NCBI GenBank assembly: GCA_019359675.1
Contig: JAHHGX010000077.1
Coordinates: 1 to 63,166, forward strand
Direction: 5' to 3'
Origin: Calothrix sp. FI2-JRJ7
GTDB taxonomy: Bacteria; Cyanobacteriota; Cyanobacteriia; Cyanobacteriales; Nostocaceae
DNA length: 63,166 nucleotides
Part shown: piece by piece, positions 38,031 to 47,607 of the stretch
Layout of the letters: every line of letters starts with the position of its first letter
Position numbering within the stretch: position 1 is the stretch's first letter
Program-made: the position numbers and the translations under genes
The notes under the pieces: model-generated
What the model was told of the DNA's origin: nothing
What the model saw: only the letters and a program-made list of their open reading frames with translations
Database searches by the model: none

Positions 38031-38293
38031 TGAGGGAATAATTCTTTCTCCTAGTTTATAAACTTACTACAAATTGTTATCTTTTATCAACTAATGTTTA
38101 TATTAATTTTTGCTTAGTCTAAACTCTAGCATGTACACCATAAATAATCTAGTATGTCAACACATAACCAGGCAAATGTAATATATCTTAATTTTTTCTT
38201 CAAACTTCAAGATAGTCATAAAATAGTTACGAGGTACTCAATAAATGCTTAGTCGTCCAAAGATTATCTCCATAACCAACAAAAGGAGTGTTT

Positions 38294-38584
38294 ATGTCTG
38301 GTCAGAACAACGACCCCCGCCTAACCAACTTGATATTACACGCCGATATCGAGCAGGTAAACCATCTGTTGATGCTTCGCCTATTAGCTGAACAGTGTAA
38401 GCAGAGCCATTGTATATCTGATTTGGAAGCAAGACATTCTGATTCGGAAGCAAGGCATAAAGAAATATTGCAGAGGGTTGAAAAATTGGAGGAATTTTAT
38501 GGTTTGATAAGTTATTTTAGACATCTTGCTGCCCGAAATGAGGAATTGCAAGACGTTGTAGATTCTTTCTGCCCACCTGATTAA
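38294..38584 (+). CDS. Small coiled-coil hypothetical protein before csc3
   Basis: 96 aa from ATG 38294, with AAAAGGAG 5 bp upstream. Helical; a tandem repeat of seven-residue units reads DLEARHS DSEARHK, followed by EILQRVEKLEEFYG. No transmembrane part. About 100 bp ahead of csc3 on the same strand, so it may belong to the CRISPR operon, but no Cas family was recognised. Confidence 0.55.
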   Translation: MSGQNNDPRLTNLILHADIEQVNHLLMLRLLAEQCKQSHCISDLEARHSDSEARHKEILQRVEKLEEFYGLISYFRHLAARNEELQDVVDSFCPPD

Positions 38585-38686
38585 GACAAAGTAACTCAAA
38601 AAAAAGTAGTCACTTAGGCAGTACAAGTGATACATGTACTAGTCAAATTTGCTACATAAATCAATATTGAATTTAGGTATTTGCAT

Positions 38687-41368
38687 ATGGTATTGCGTAC
38701 CAGCCTTTTGAACCGTGCCCCGAAAAGTTTAGAAGAGCGCTATTTTAGTCAGGTTCGTCCCAAGCTGTATGAACTTCACGGATGCCATGAGCAGTATGGT
38801 GTTAGGAAAGGGACGACTCTGGCAGAGCATCTCGACTCAGCTTGTCAGTTTATCTTGACAGTTAGTCGGATAGGAGGAGTGCCTGAAGATAAAAGACCTC
38901 CTCTGTTAGCCACGGCTGCGGTTCATGATTTGAATAAGCTAGATGAGCGAGAGCGCAACGTTAAAACTCTTGCTAGAAATCGAGATTTTTTACGTGAACA
39001 GCTTGAAAAAGCTTGTGTAGATGGCTTTGTAATTACAGACGAAGATTATGAATTGGTCAGAAAGCTTATTGAGCGTCATTCTGGTCATCATGTTAGCGAT
39101 GGAGCAATATTTTTACCCGAAGACCCAAATATTAAAAGATGGGCAGCAATGCTGACAGCAGCAGATTTATTTGATTTGGGTATTCCAGATGCCAAGCGTT
39201 TTCGGAAGTTGGAAACTGAGTTGACTGTTGCGTTTAATAGACCATGCAATCTCTTTCGTATCCGTTTAGCAGAAGATAGGGGTTACATGACTGCGCTGTT
39301 ACTCGGCGCCTGTGAAGAGGTGTTACAAAGCTATAAAATGCATCCTATTGCGATATTTCCAGATGGTGAACTTTTTGAGGGAGATATACCGCAGGATGAT
39401 TTAGTGCAGCAAATAGCAGCAACATGGCAAAGTAAAATTGACCAAGTTTTTGGCAACAATATTCAACAACTTGTTAGACCAACTAAAGATGGTATTAAAG
39501 TTGCTCAACAAGCTATTCAACAAAATCTGGATGAGGTGTTAATCAATGTTAACGCTCTTTTAGAGAAGAAAAAAGCCGGATATAAACAAGATAAGATTAG
39601 TAAAGATATTACTAAATGGAGTGAAGATGCAGGCGCCGATGCGTTAAAAAATGCAACTCAACTTGGCTTGATACCTGTGAGTAGTGCTGAAGAGTTTGCT
39701 ATTGCGGAAGCATTAAAAGCTGCATATTTGAGTTATCGTGAAGCTAAATTAAGCCCTAAAGACGCATGGGATAAAATTGCTGCTCATACAGGTATATCTC
39801 CAGAGCAACTTACTGCACTTGAACAATTTAACGGCCAATATGGGCGCCCATTATTTGCGGCAAAAGCTGTAAGTACGGGAATGGAAGGTATACAAGCAGC
39901 GTTGCGCGAGTCTTTGGAGTTAAGGAAAGGTAATACACAACAGTCAGACCTGAGTGAAGCTTCTGAAGAAATGGTTGCTGCTGTTAGTCGTATGTTGAAT
40001 TTACCATCTGCAAGTAAAGTTGACGGTCACTCATATTTAGAAGCTTACATTGAGGCGCCTAATCAAAGATGCTCTTTAGGTTCAAATTCTAATGATATTA
40101 ACGAACTAATTTCTGCTAACATGCCTCCAGGCACAAAAGTACAAGCCTTTTCAAATCGCTTACCTGGTGGAACTAGTTCAGAACCAAAACGACAAGCTGA
40201 CTCAATTGCAGCTTTAGCATATCATTTAATGACAGTCGGCGCCAACTTTCCTGCCGTTAAAAAGCAAGAGCTACTATATTTACACTTCTCATTACCTAAA
40301 GGTTCATCACCGGAATTACTGAGAATATGGCGTGGTTTTCTAGAACGTGCCGCTGAAACTAATGCCGAAGGTGGTACAGTCACAGTTGATGAACTACAGC
40401 TTTATCGAGATAATATTATAGAATTTAAATCTAATAAAGTTGTTGGTTTCGCATTTCCCAAGCGTCCAGACTTTGTACATAATAATGTAATTATTCCTTT
40501 AGTTTGGGGAGATGCAAATGCTTCGGTAGCTTTGCTCAAATCGCTACGTTTAGGTTTAGAATTGTCTTTATCTTTAGAGTTTGGTTTTCCCTTTAGCATC
40601 GGAGGAAACTTAGAAATAGAGTTATCTGATAATATCTATGGTCGAGTTGAAGGAATACCAGCAGCACTGCAACCTTTATTAAAGACAGGACAATACAACC
40701 GTCAAGAAGCAGAGAAAATTCTCGAACGACTGAGAAATATAGGTAAACTTGCTACATCTGTTGCCAGTATTCAAAAAGTAGATGATTGTTCATACGACTT
40801 AGCACGTGCGTGTGCAAGACCATTAGATTTATATTACGTCATACTACGCTGGGTATTACGCGAACAAGATGAGCCAAATTTAAATTTAACCTGGAGTCGA
40901 ATTCGTGAACCATTAAATAATTTACTGGAGAGTCTTATGCCGAATGATAATTCACTTTTGACCAAATATTTAAAAGAAGCAGCCAAAATAGCTGCTGAAG
41001 CAAACTTAAGGGGAAGTTCCTTCAAGCGCACATCTTTATCCGAACCGTTTACAGCATTTACCTCAGCAGTGCGTTCGCAGAAAACCTATATGGACTTAGA
41101 GTTTATGTTTGCCGTACTCGCGCAGCAATACCATACACGTTTAGACCGTATTCGTGAACATGGTGTAGGTAATACAAAATTTGAACAAATTAAGTCTTTT
41201 TACAAGGTATTACAAAATCTCTATGAACAAGTATATCAATCCCGTCCAGAAAAACTGCTTTCCGACCAAGACAAATTAGAGGCAGCATATTTATTTTTCT
41301 ATCAAGAAGCTTATCAACAGCTTCCCAAGAAAAAGAATGAAGAAGAGACAGTTGAAACAAATATATAG
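38687..41368 (+). CDS. csc3: Type I-D large subunit Cas10d (Csc3) with HD nuclease domain
   Basis: 893 aa from ATG 38687. In subtype I-D the HD nuclease is on Cas10d, not Cas3. The HD region spans LAEHLDSACQFIL to HDLNKLDERER near residue 86 and IERHSGHH near 133. The middle and C-terminal parts match Csc3, and no classical GGDD cyclase motif is evident, as usual for Cas10d. It is the signature gene of I-D and leads the operon csc3-csc2-csc1-cas3-cas4. It contains an internal translation start for Cas11d. Confidence 0.92.
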   Translation: MVLRTSLLNRAPKSLEERYFSQVRPKLYELHGCHEQYGVRKGTTLAEHLDSACQFILTVSRIGGVPEDKRPPLLATAAVHDLNKLDERERNVKTLARNRDFLREQLEKACVDGFVITDEDYELVRKLIERHSGHHVSDGAIFLPEDPNIKRWAAMLTAADLFDLGIPDAKRFRKLETELTVAFNRPCNLFRIRLAEDRGYMTALLLGACEEVLQSYKMHPIAIFPDGELFEGDIPQDDLVQQIAATWQSKIDQVFGNNIQQLVRPTKDGIKVAQQAIQQNLDEVLINVNALLEKKKAGYKQDKISKDITKWSEDAGADALKNATQLGLIPVSSAEEFAIAEALKAAYLSYREAKLSPKDAWDKIAAHTGISPEQLTALEQFNGQYGRPLFAAKAVSTGMEGIQAALRESLELRKGNTQQSDLSEASEEMVAAVSRMLNLPSASKVDGHSYLEAYIEAPNQRCSLGSNSNDINELISANMPPGTKVQAFSNRLPGGTSSEPKRQADSIAALAYHLMTVGANFPAVKKQELLYLHFSLPKGSSPELLRIWRGFLERAAETNAEGGTVTVDELQLYRDNIIEFKSNKVVGFAFPKRPDFVHNNVIIPLVWGDANASVALLKSLRLGLELSLSLEFGFPFSIGGNLEIELSDNIYGRVEGIPAALQPLLKTGQYNRQEAEKILERLRNIGKLATSVASIQKVDDCSYDLARACARPLDLYYVILRWVLREQDEPNLNLTWSRIREPLNNLLESLMPNDNSLLTKYLKEAAKIAAEANLRGSSFKRTSLSEPFTAFTSAVRSQKTYMDLEFMFAVLAQQYHTRLDRIREHGVGNTKFEQIKSFYKVLQNLYEQVYQSRPEKLLSDQDKLEAAYLFFYQEAYQQLPKKKNEEETVETNI
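40937..41368 (+). CDS. cas11d: Probable internally translated small subunit Cas11d
   Basis: An in-frame ATG at codon 751 of csc3 (MPNDNSLLTKYLKEAAK) is preceded by GGAG with a 6-nt spacer, a good Shine-Dalgarno inside the gene. Translation from here gives a 143-aa helical protein. In type I-D systems the small subunit Cas11d is made by internal initiation within cas10d, and this start is at the right place and size. The site is seen directly; use is inferred. Confidence 0.7.
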   Translation: MPNDNSLLTKYLKEAAKIAAEANLRGSSFKRTSLSEPFTAFTSAVRSQKTYMDLEFMFAVLAQQYHTRLDRIREHGVGNTKFEQIKSFYKVLQNLYEQVYQSRPEKLLSDQDKLEAAYLFFYQEAYQQLPKKKNEEETVETNI

Positions 41369-41377
41369 CAACCCGCG

Positions 41378-41430
41378 TGTAAAGACGCGATATATTCCCT
41401 GCGGGACACTGCGTGAACGCGTCTCTACAT
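41378..41430. repeat. AGACGCG hairpin repeat between csc3 and csc2
   Basis: AAAGACGCG at about 41391 pairs with CGCGTCT at about 41420, with a CCTGCGGGACACTGCGTGAA loop region. Same dispersed family as 25797. csc2 has its own AAGGAG site downstream. Confidence 0.6.
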
Positions 41431-41488
41431 TTTTCTTCCTTTGTGTACGAGCGTGGTTTATCACATTAAATAATCTAAGGAGTCTACA

Positions 41489-42538
41489 ATGTCCATTCAA
41501 AAACTATCTTCCGTACTTGCCCAAAAATACGAAAACTTCCCCAAAGGTAAATTTATCACCTTAGTCATCTTAAGAACCACCCAATCCGAAACAATATTCC
41601 GCACTGAAGGTTCAGGTGAAAGAATTTGTAGCGAAGCAGTTCAAGCAGGCGCCCCCCAAAATGGTTACGATGAAAGCACCATCCAACGTTTAGTTATGAC
41701 CAAACGTAAACAAGTGGCGCCAGAAAGACGTTTTGGACGCGAACACCTGCGCGCGCACGAACTTTTACATACTAATAAAGATGGTTCACTTTGTTCTTTA
41801 AACACAAACGCACCTTGCGAAATGTGTGTAGACTGTTTCCTTTATGGTTTTGCCGCAGGTGGAGGTGGCGCCCAAAAAAGCCGCATCTGGACAGAAGATG
41901 CTTTTAGTGTTTTGCCTTCTACAGATACATTGGCAGATAGAACCATTAACGCTATCTATGAAAATGGCACTATGCGTTTGAAACGAGAAGAAGACACCAA
42001 AGCATCTACTTCTTTAAATACAAGCGAATATATTAAACCTGGAGTTCACTTTCTCGATGTCGTTACTCTCAAAGATGTAACCTCTGATGAAATGCGCTAC
42101 ATTATCGGTAATATATTATTTACATCCCGGTACGGCGCCGTTTCTAGTCGTGTCGGACGAATGGAAAATCAAATATTGGGTGTTTTTGGCAGCATTTGCG
42201 AACTTCCTAGTTCATTAGAACTTGTACAAGCAACTTATGATGCATTACCCAAACCCTTAGAACATCCTTTAAATACCAAGCGTTTAATTCAAGCCAGCAA
42301 AGAAGTTATTTCAACATGGAAAAATAAAAGAGGTGTATCAGTGCAGCTATCTGAAGATGAGATTACAGCATTAATAGCTGATGTTGAACAACATTGGTCA
42401 GAAGAAGAACGCGATAACTTCTTAAAACGTCTCAATCAATCTTACGAACCCTGGCGCCAAGTTGCAACCGAGTCGAAAAAAGGTAAGGGTAAAGCTAAAA
42501 AAGAAGATGCTAGTGTTGTAGGTAACGTAGGTAATTAG
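41489..42538 (+). CDS. csc2: Type I-D backbone protein Csc2 (Cas7d)
   Basis: 349 aa, normal for Csc2. Cas7-family protein that polymerises along the crRNA. Strong AAGGAG 8 bp before the ATG. Landmarks: ITLVILRTTQSETIFRTEGSG, RRFGREHLRAHELLHTNKDG, and a Cys-rich CEMCVDCFLYGFAAGGGGAQ. The next gene starts 3 bp after the stop. Confidence 0.92.
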   Translation: MSIQKLSSVLAQKYENFPKGKFITLVILRTTQSETIFRTEGSGERICSEAVQAGAPQNGYDESTIQRLVMTKRKQVAPERRFGREHLRAHELLHTNKDGSLCSLNTNAPCEMCVDCFLYGFAAGGGGAQKSRIWTEDAFSVLPSTDTLADRTINAIYENGTMRLKREEDTKASTSLNTSEYIKPGVHFLDVVTLKDVTSDEMRYIIGNILFTSRYGAVSSRVGRMENQILGVFGSICELPSSLELVQATYDALPKPLEHPLNTKRLIQASKEVISTWKNKRGVSVQLSEDEITALIADVEQHWSEEERDNFLKRLNQSYEPWRQVATESKKGKGKAKKEDASVVGNVGN

Positions 42539-42541
42539 ATC

Positions 42542-43285
42542 ATGTCAACAATTCCTTTTCAACAGGCAAAGCTAGTAGAGTTACATTGTCTCGAACCAGT
42601 ATTTTTTGCCTCTAGGGAGTTGTCTGACACCTACTATACTGAAGGGTTGATAGGGAATTACGCTTTAGCTTATGCGTTGGGTTGGGTAAACTCTCCCTAT
42701 CGTCTTCAAGGTCAGGCAACAGGAAGACCTAGTTACAAAGAAGATTTTATAGCACTCAAAGATAGCTGTTATATATTACCAGCTTCACCCAAAGGTAGAG
42801 TTACCTTTCGGTTTGAACGTTTTAATGCGCTTTCTGATGCTTATTGGTATGCAATGACTAATAACCGAGTAGCAACTGCAAGAGAAGATGTACCATTACA
42901 TCGTCAAGGTAAAAAGCCAAATTCTTTTAGACCTAGTAACTTTCCTCAAACTGGGCGCCTGCGAATGATTGAACGCGGTAATATATTTGAAACCCTGGTA
43001 TTTGGAGATTGTGAGTTACCTCCTTATATCCGTGTCGGTAAATTCATGAGCAAAGTTAAGGTCAACGTTATCAATACCTTCAACATTACTTTACTAAAAG
43101 AAGGGGAATATCAAACTCACTTTTATCTCAATTCTGCTGATTTACCATCCAGCTTACAACCATTCTCTTTTGACTTAATCTCAATGGCTCCTGCACCTAT
43201 CATTAAAAATCTACGCTTTCGAGGCGCCGCTTGGCAAGTGGGAGAAGCTATTGTTCCAGCAGGATTATCTTTTTGTGGTCAATGA
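42542..43285 (+). CDS. csc1: Type I-D Cas5-like protein Csc1
   Basis: 247 aa. Csc1/Cas5d caps the 5' handle of the crRNA. Landmarks: LHCLEPVFFASRELSDTYY, YALAYALGWVNSPYRL, ERGNIFETLVFGD and RVGKFMSKVKV. The stop overlaps the cas3 start as ATGA, indicating translational coupling. Confidence 0.92.
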   Translation: MSTIPFQQAKLVELHCLEPVFFASRELSDTYYTEGLIGNYALAYALGWVNSPYRLQGQATGRPSYKEDFIALKDSCYILPASPKGRVTFRFERFNALSDAYWYAMTNNRVATAREDVPLHRQGKKPNSFRPSNFPQTGRLRMIERGNIFETLVFGDCELPPYIRVGKFMSKVKVNVINTFNITLLKEGEYQTHFYLNSADLPSSLQPFSFDLISMAPAPIIKNLRFRGAAWQVGEAIVPAGLSFCGQ

Positions 43286-45570
43286 GTAAACAAAATATGC
43301 TAATTAACCTCGAACCCCGCAGCATTTCTGCAAGTACTAATTTACCACATGAGTTAGAATTCATGGGTGATGCACTACAGCACCAGGTAGATGTATTTGA
43401 GCAATCTCGCGATGCTAATATTATCCTTGATTTGGCGCCGACTGGTACAGGTAAAACGAAAGCTGGATTTACGGTATTATTACATCAACCAAATTCAAGC
43501 GCTATATACATAGCACCGACTAATGCTTTGGTTCACCAACAAACTGAAGCAGCATCCAAGTTTGTTAAAGAAGCAGGTTTACCCCATGTCGTAAAATCTG
43601 CTTCTGCAAAAGATATAAAAGGTTGGTCTAACGATAAAGTTGGTAGACGCTCTGGAGAAAAGCTTTATAATGTGTTGCGTAACCCCAGTACAATTTTCCC
43701 AGAAGTCGGCGCCAATAAACCGATTTTACTCGTTACAAATCCGGATATCTTCTACTATGCTACGTTTTTTACGTATAACAGGTTAGATAGAGACAACATT
43801 GCAAGTAGTTTTTATACACAATTCGCTACGGTAATTATTGATGAATTTCACCTATATGATGCGAAAAAGCTTGTAGGATTATTATTTTACATTGCTTATT
43901 TCCATATATTTGGATTCTTCAAACATCAGAGACGTGTTGTATTATTAACAGCAACACCTGAACCAGCTTGTGAAGCTGCGTTAGAAAGTCTTGGGAAACA
44001 AGGAGTAAGAATAGCTAGAGTTGATGGTGAATATCAAAACTCATCGAACTTACTACCTTCGCAAACAGCAGTAAATTTAGAACTGCGACCGATACCTGAG
44101 AAGAAAGACGATTTTTTATCAAGTATAACTTCACAGGTAGTTCAACTTATTCAGGAAAAACCTAATCATAACGGCGCCGTAATTTTGGATTCCAAAGACC
44201 ATATCAATCGATTAGCTGATATACTCAAAGCCAGAGGACTAGATGGAAAATTTGGACGCATCACAGGTTCTACACCACAACTCGAACGTCAGTCAGCAGC
44301 ACAGAAACAAATTATTTTGGCAACGAGTACAGTTGATGTTGGGTTTAACTTTGAGAAAACTCCCGCACCTACACGTCAAAATTTAGATTGGTTGATATTT
44401 TCTGCACGTGAACGCGCTTCATTTTGGCAGAGACTAGGACGAGTTGGACGGGTACTAGGAAAAACTCAGACAGATATAGCTTCCTTGGCAATAGCGTACT
44501 TACCAAATGAAGCTTGGCAGCAAGGTTTAGAAAATCTTGATATAACAGGAGGACGAAATGCATTAAAAACAACACTTGAGAGTTTACGTTGTTTAGATAA
44601 ACCGTTTTTGCGCGTTTACTGGTGTTCAGAAGCATTTTTAGAAATCGCGCGTCCACTGCTAGAATTAGAAGTCAAGTTAGAAGGTTTAGACGGTAGCGAG
44701 TACATACCTCTATTATTTAACACGATGCGTGAAACTTTAGGAGGAAAGCGTACCTGGGATGATTACCGCTGGCGTATGAAAATTTTACAAGGCGCCGAAA
44801 ATATTGCCAATGCTTCTGTAAAGAATATTAAGAAAGACTGGAAGTATATCAAAGGTGGTCAAGCTTTACTTAGTACTTTCATCAAAGTACATTCTCCTGA
44901 TGATTGGGAAGACATCCAAACCAAAAGAACTACTTTAACTGAGTATGAAAAAGTTCTGTTAGAAGATGAGGATTTTGCAGAAGAACTTTGTGAATTTGCA
45001 GAAATTTGGAGAGCTAGTTATTCTCCTTTATTTCAATTCCGTGATAGCTTATTCGAGAGCTTGAATATTTATGACCCACACGGCTTATTATTGGATGAGT
45101 TAGATGAAACTATTTTAGACCCCATCCATTTACTGAGATATTACGAATTTGGGCAAAAAGACGAACTAATTCAAGTAACCGCGCGTGCAGCAGAAATATA
45201 CGAAATTAGCTTTAGGTTACGTTATCACGGTGAGCTTCAAGATTTCGTCAACACACAACTTAACAAATTAACAGCTTTTAGAAACTGTCACATTATACGA
45301 CGACTAGAAGGCGCCGTTTCTCCAACACCCCTTCTTAAAGAGCTTGAAAAAAGTCTATTGCCAGGAGTCATTATTTGTCCTACAGCAAATGCAGCAGTAG
45401 TTTTTCAACTACGTAAACTCGGTGTAATATCATACCCAATTAAACTTGAGTGTAACGACTTTAGCAGGGATTACATTATATTACCTGGTTTATCAGGAAT
45501 ACTAACACTAGCAATGAAATACAAACAATTAAAGCTTCCAGATAATGAATGTTTCATAGCATGTTTATAG
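43282..45570 (+). CDS. cas3: Type I-D Cas3 helicase
   Basis: 762 aa starting at ATG 43282, which overlaps the csc1 stop; an upstream extension of the frame lies within csc1 and is not used. SF2 helicase without HD domain, as in I-D. Walker A LAPTGTGKTKA near residue 50, motif II VIIDEFHLYD near 185, motif III LTATPE near 222, motif VI FWQRLGRVGRV near 385. It unwinds target DNA recruited by Cascade while Cas10d supplies the nuclease. Ends 3 bp before cas4. Confidence 0.93.
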   Translation: MSKQNMLINLEPRSISASTNLPHELEFMGDALQHQVDVFEQSRDANIILDLAPTGTGKTKAGFTVLLHQPNSSAIYIAPTNALVHQQTEAASKFVKEAGLPHVVKSASAKDIKGWSNDKVGRRSGEKLYNVLRNPSTIFPEVGANKPILLVTNPDIFYYATFFTYNRLDRDNIASSFYTQFATVIIDEFHLYDAKKLVGLLFYIAYFHIFGFFKHQRRVVLLTATPEPACEAALESLGKQGVRIARVDGEYQNSSNLLPSQTAVNLELRPIPEKKDDFLSSITSQVVQLIQEKPNHNGAVILDSKDHINRLADILKARGLDGKFGRITGSTPQLERQSAAQKQIILATSTVDVGFNFEKTPAPTRQNLDWLIFSARERASFWQRLGRVGRVLGKTQTDIASLAIAYLPNEAWQQGLENLDITGGRNALKTTLESLRCLDKPFLRVYWCSEAFLEIARPLLELEVKLEGLDGSEYIPLLFNTMRETLGGKRTWDDYRWRMKILQGAENIANASVKNIKKDWKYIKGGQALLSTFIKVHSPDDWEDIQTKRTTLTEYEKVLLEDEDFAEELCEFAEIWRASYSPLFQFRDSLFESLNIYDPHGLLLDELDETILDPIHLLRYYEFGQKDELIQVTARAAEIYEISFRLRYHGELQDFVNTQLNKLTAFRNCHIIRRLEGAVSPTPLLKELEKSLLPGVIICPTANAAVVFQLRKLGVISYPIKLECNDFSRDYIILPGLSGILTLAMKYKQLKLPDNECFIACL

Positions 45571-45573
45571 CAT

Positions 45574-46158
45574 ATGACAGAATATATACCAATTGCGGCA
45601 TTAAACCAATATGCCTACTGTTCGCATCGTTGCTGGAGAATGTTTTGCCTTGGTGAATTTACTGATAACCAGTACACAATTGAAGGTACAAGTTTACACG
45701 AAAATGTTCACACAACAAGCGAAATATACCGGGAAGAAACATTTCAAGTCAGAGCAATATGGCTAAAATCTGAGCAGTATAAATTAATTGGCAAATCAGA
45801 TTTGATTGAACTTGAAAGTGGAGAAATTTATCCCGTTGAATACAAACGTGGACATAAAGGTGAATGGGATAACGATGAATTACAAGTTTGCGCGCAAGCT
45901 TTATGTTTAGAGGAGATGACAGGAAAAACAATCTCAACTGGATACGTTTATTATGCTCTAACCCATCAACGTCAAACGGTAGAACTTTCTCAGGACTTAC
46001 GACAATATACAATTGCCACAATTGGTGATGTAAATAGATTAATCGAAACAGGCGCCATGCCGCAAGCAATTTACAGCAAGCGTTGTAAAGGATGCAGTTT
46101 ACACGACCAATGTTTGCCGAAAGCGATAGAAAAAGTCTCACGCTATCAAGAAGAATAA
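45574..46158 (+). CDS. cas4: CRISPR adaptation exonuclease Cas4
   Basis: 194 aa. RecB-like nuclease with the four-Cys Fe-S cluster: YCSHRCWR at residues 15-22 and CKGCSLHDQC near 172. Nuclease core EIYPVEYKRGHKGEW and DELQVCAQALCLEEM. Cas4 trims prespacers and selects PAM in I-D. The start is 3 bp after the cas3 stop. Confidence 0.93.
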   Translation: MTEYIPIAALNQYAYCSHRCWRMFCLGEFTDNQYTIEGTSLHENVHTTSEIYREETFQVRAIWLKSEQYKLIGKSDLIELESGEIYPVEYKRGHKGEWDNDELQVCAQALCLEEMTGKTISTGYVYYALTHQRQTVELSQDLRQYTIATIGDVNRLIETGAMPQAIYSKRCKGCSLHDQCLPKAIEKVSRYQEE

Positions 46159-46325
46159 ACCTCTCCCCAACCCTCTCCTACAAGAAGAGGGAGCAAGAGT
46201 AGGGTGAGTGACGGCATGAAAAAATTATAAATTAAAACGATAAATAAAATGCCGTCACGCACCATTGCCATAAATTAAACGGGCAAGATGCCCATTCCAC
46301 AAAACAATCATTTACAACTAAAAAT
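46159..46325. repeat. cas4-cas1 gap with dispersed hairpins
   Basis: CTCTCCCC repeats are followed by a hairpin in which GGTGAGTGACGGCAT (46203) pairs with ATGCCGTCACGCACC (46249-46263), the family of 6362. GGGCAAGATGCCCATTCC follows near 46280. It separates the interference operon from the adaptation genes, so cas1-cas2 may be expressed separately. Confidence 0.7.
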
Positions 46326-47332
46326 ATGGGAACAGTCTACGTTATTCAAGAAGACGCTTTTATTGCGAAAGTAGATGAAAGACTCTGCGTTAAGTTTGAA
46401 AAGCAAACACTCATCGATTTACCATTAATCAAAATCAAGGGTGTTGTCATAATGGGACGTGCGAGTATTTCTCCTGCTGCAATATCCGAACTCATCAATC
46501 AAAAAATTCCCCTAACTTTTTTAACACTCAACGGTAAATATATCGCACGTTTGGAACCAGAAATGACTAAAAACATCTTTTTACGTTCTGCACAGTGGAA
46601 AGCAGCAGGAGAAACTTCGCAAGCAATACATTTAACGAAAGCTTTTGTGCGAGGTAAACTCAAAAATTACCGCTATGCACTTCTCAAAACTCAGCGCAGC
46701 TACCAAGATATAGATATGAGTGCAGGTTTATCGCAGCTAGCAACCTCTATAGCATCCCTTGAAACTGCCACTAATATTAACTCAATTCGCGGTTGCGAAG
46801 GCGCCGGAAGTGCGGCATACTTTAGCTGTTTCGACAAATTTATTCGCGTCGAAGGTTTTAGCTTCCATAACCGTAACCGTCGTCCACCCGTAGATGAAGT
46901 TAATTCCTTACTAGTTTAGGTTACTCTTTATTACGCGCGGATGTACAAAGTGCATTAAATATAGTAGGTTTCGACCCATATTTAGGATATCTCCACACCG
47001 AACGTTACGGTAGACCATCATTAGCACTCGACTTAATGGAAGAATTCCGTCCACTAGTAGTTGACGCAGTAGTTCTCAATGCAATTAACCGTCGTATCCT
47101 CAAACCATCTGATTTTATCAAAGAACCGATAAGCGGCGCCGTTTCTTTAACAAAAGAAGGACTACAAACCTTCTTACGCTTGTACCAAGAGAAAAAACTC
47201 ACCAAATTTAAACACCCAGTCATGCAAAAGCAAGAAAACTACCAAGAAGCATTTGAAACACAAGCAAGACTTTTAGGTAAATATCTTATGGGAGAAACCG
47301 AAAAATATCCACCACTCGTATTTAACAAATAA
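46326..47332 (+). pseudogene. cas1: Cas1 integrase, frameshifted
   Basis: Cas1 endonuclease/integrase, about 335 aa if joined. The first frame (46326-46919) carries IRGCEGAGSAAYF with the catalytic Glu and stops at LLV-TAG. The second begins GYSLLRADVQSALN one frame away and carries YLHTERYGRPSLALDLMEEF with the catalytic His and acidic residue. One extra base at CTA-GTTTAGG would restore LLSLGYSLLR, so this is a one-base deletion in the middle of the active site. There is no long homopolymer or classical slippery heptamer. Sequencing error cannot be excluded. Confidence 0.9.
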
Positions 47333-47334
47333 CC

Positions 47335-47607
47335 ATGTTTGTAGTCGTATCTTACGATATACCCGAAGACAGGCGCCGGACTAAGATTCACAAAACCCTC
47401 AAATCATACGGACAATGGATGCAGTACTCTGTATTTGAGTGTGACCTAACAGAAACACAATACGCCAAATTACGCTCACGCTTGTCAAAACTAATCAAAC
47501 CAAAAGAAGACAGCATCCGCTTCTACTTTCTTTGTAAATGCTGCCAAGGTAAAGTAGAACGTATAGGTGGCGAAATGCCCATAGACACAACCGTCTTTTT
47601 CGCATAA
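47335..47607 (+). CDS. cas2: CRISPR adaptation protein Cas2
   Basis: 90 aa. Ferredoxin-fold partner of Cas1. FVVVSYDIPEDRRRTKIHK with the conserved Asp, then YSVFECDLTETQYAKLRSRL and DSIRFYFLCKCC. It starts 2 bp after the cas1 frame ends. Intact although cas1 is broken. Its last 30 bp are duplicated downstream. Confidence 0.95.
   Translation: MFVVVSYDIPEDRRRTKIHKTLKSYGQWMQYSVFECDLTETQYAKLRSRLSKLIKPKEDSIRFYFLCKCCQGKVERIGGEMPIDTTVFFA

Noticed and set aside
43231-43281. Longer cas3 start
   Set aside because: The extra 17 codons lie within csc1; the ATG overlapping the csc1 stop is the normal coupled start.
46900-46930. Programmed -1 frameshift in cas1
   Set aside because: A one-base slip back would rejoin the frames, but there is no X-XXY-YYZ heptamer or downstream pseudoknot visible, and Cas1 is not known to be made this way. 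A deletion or sequencing error is simpler.
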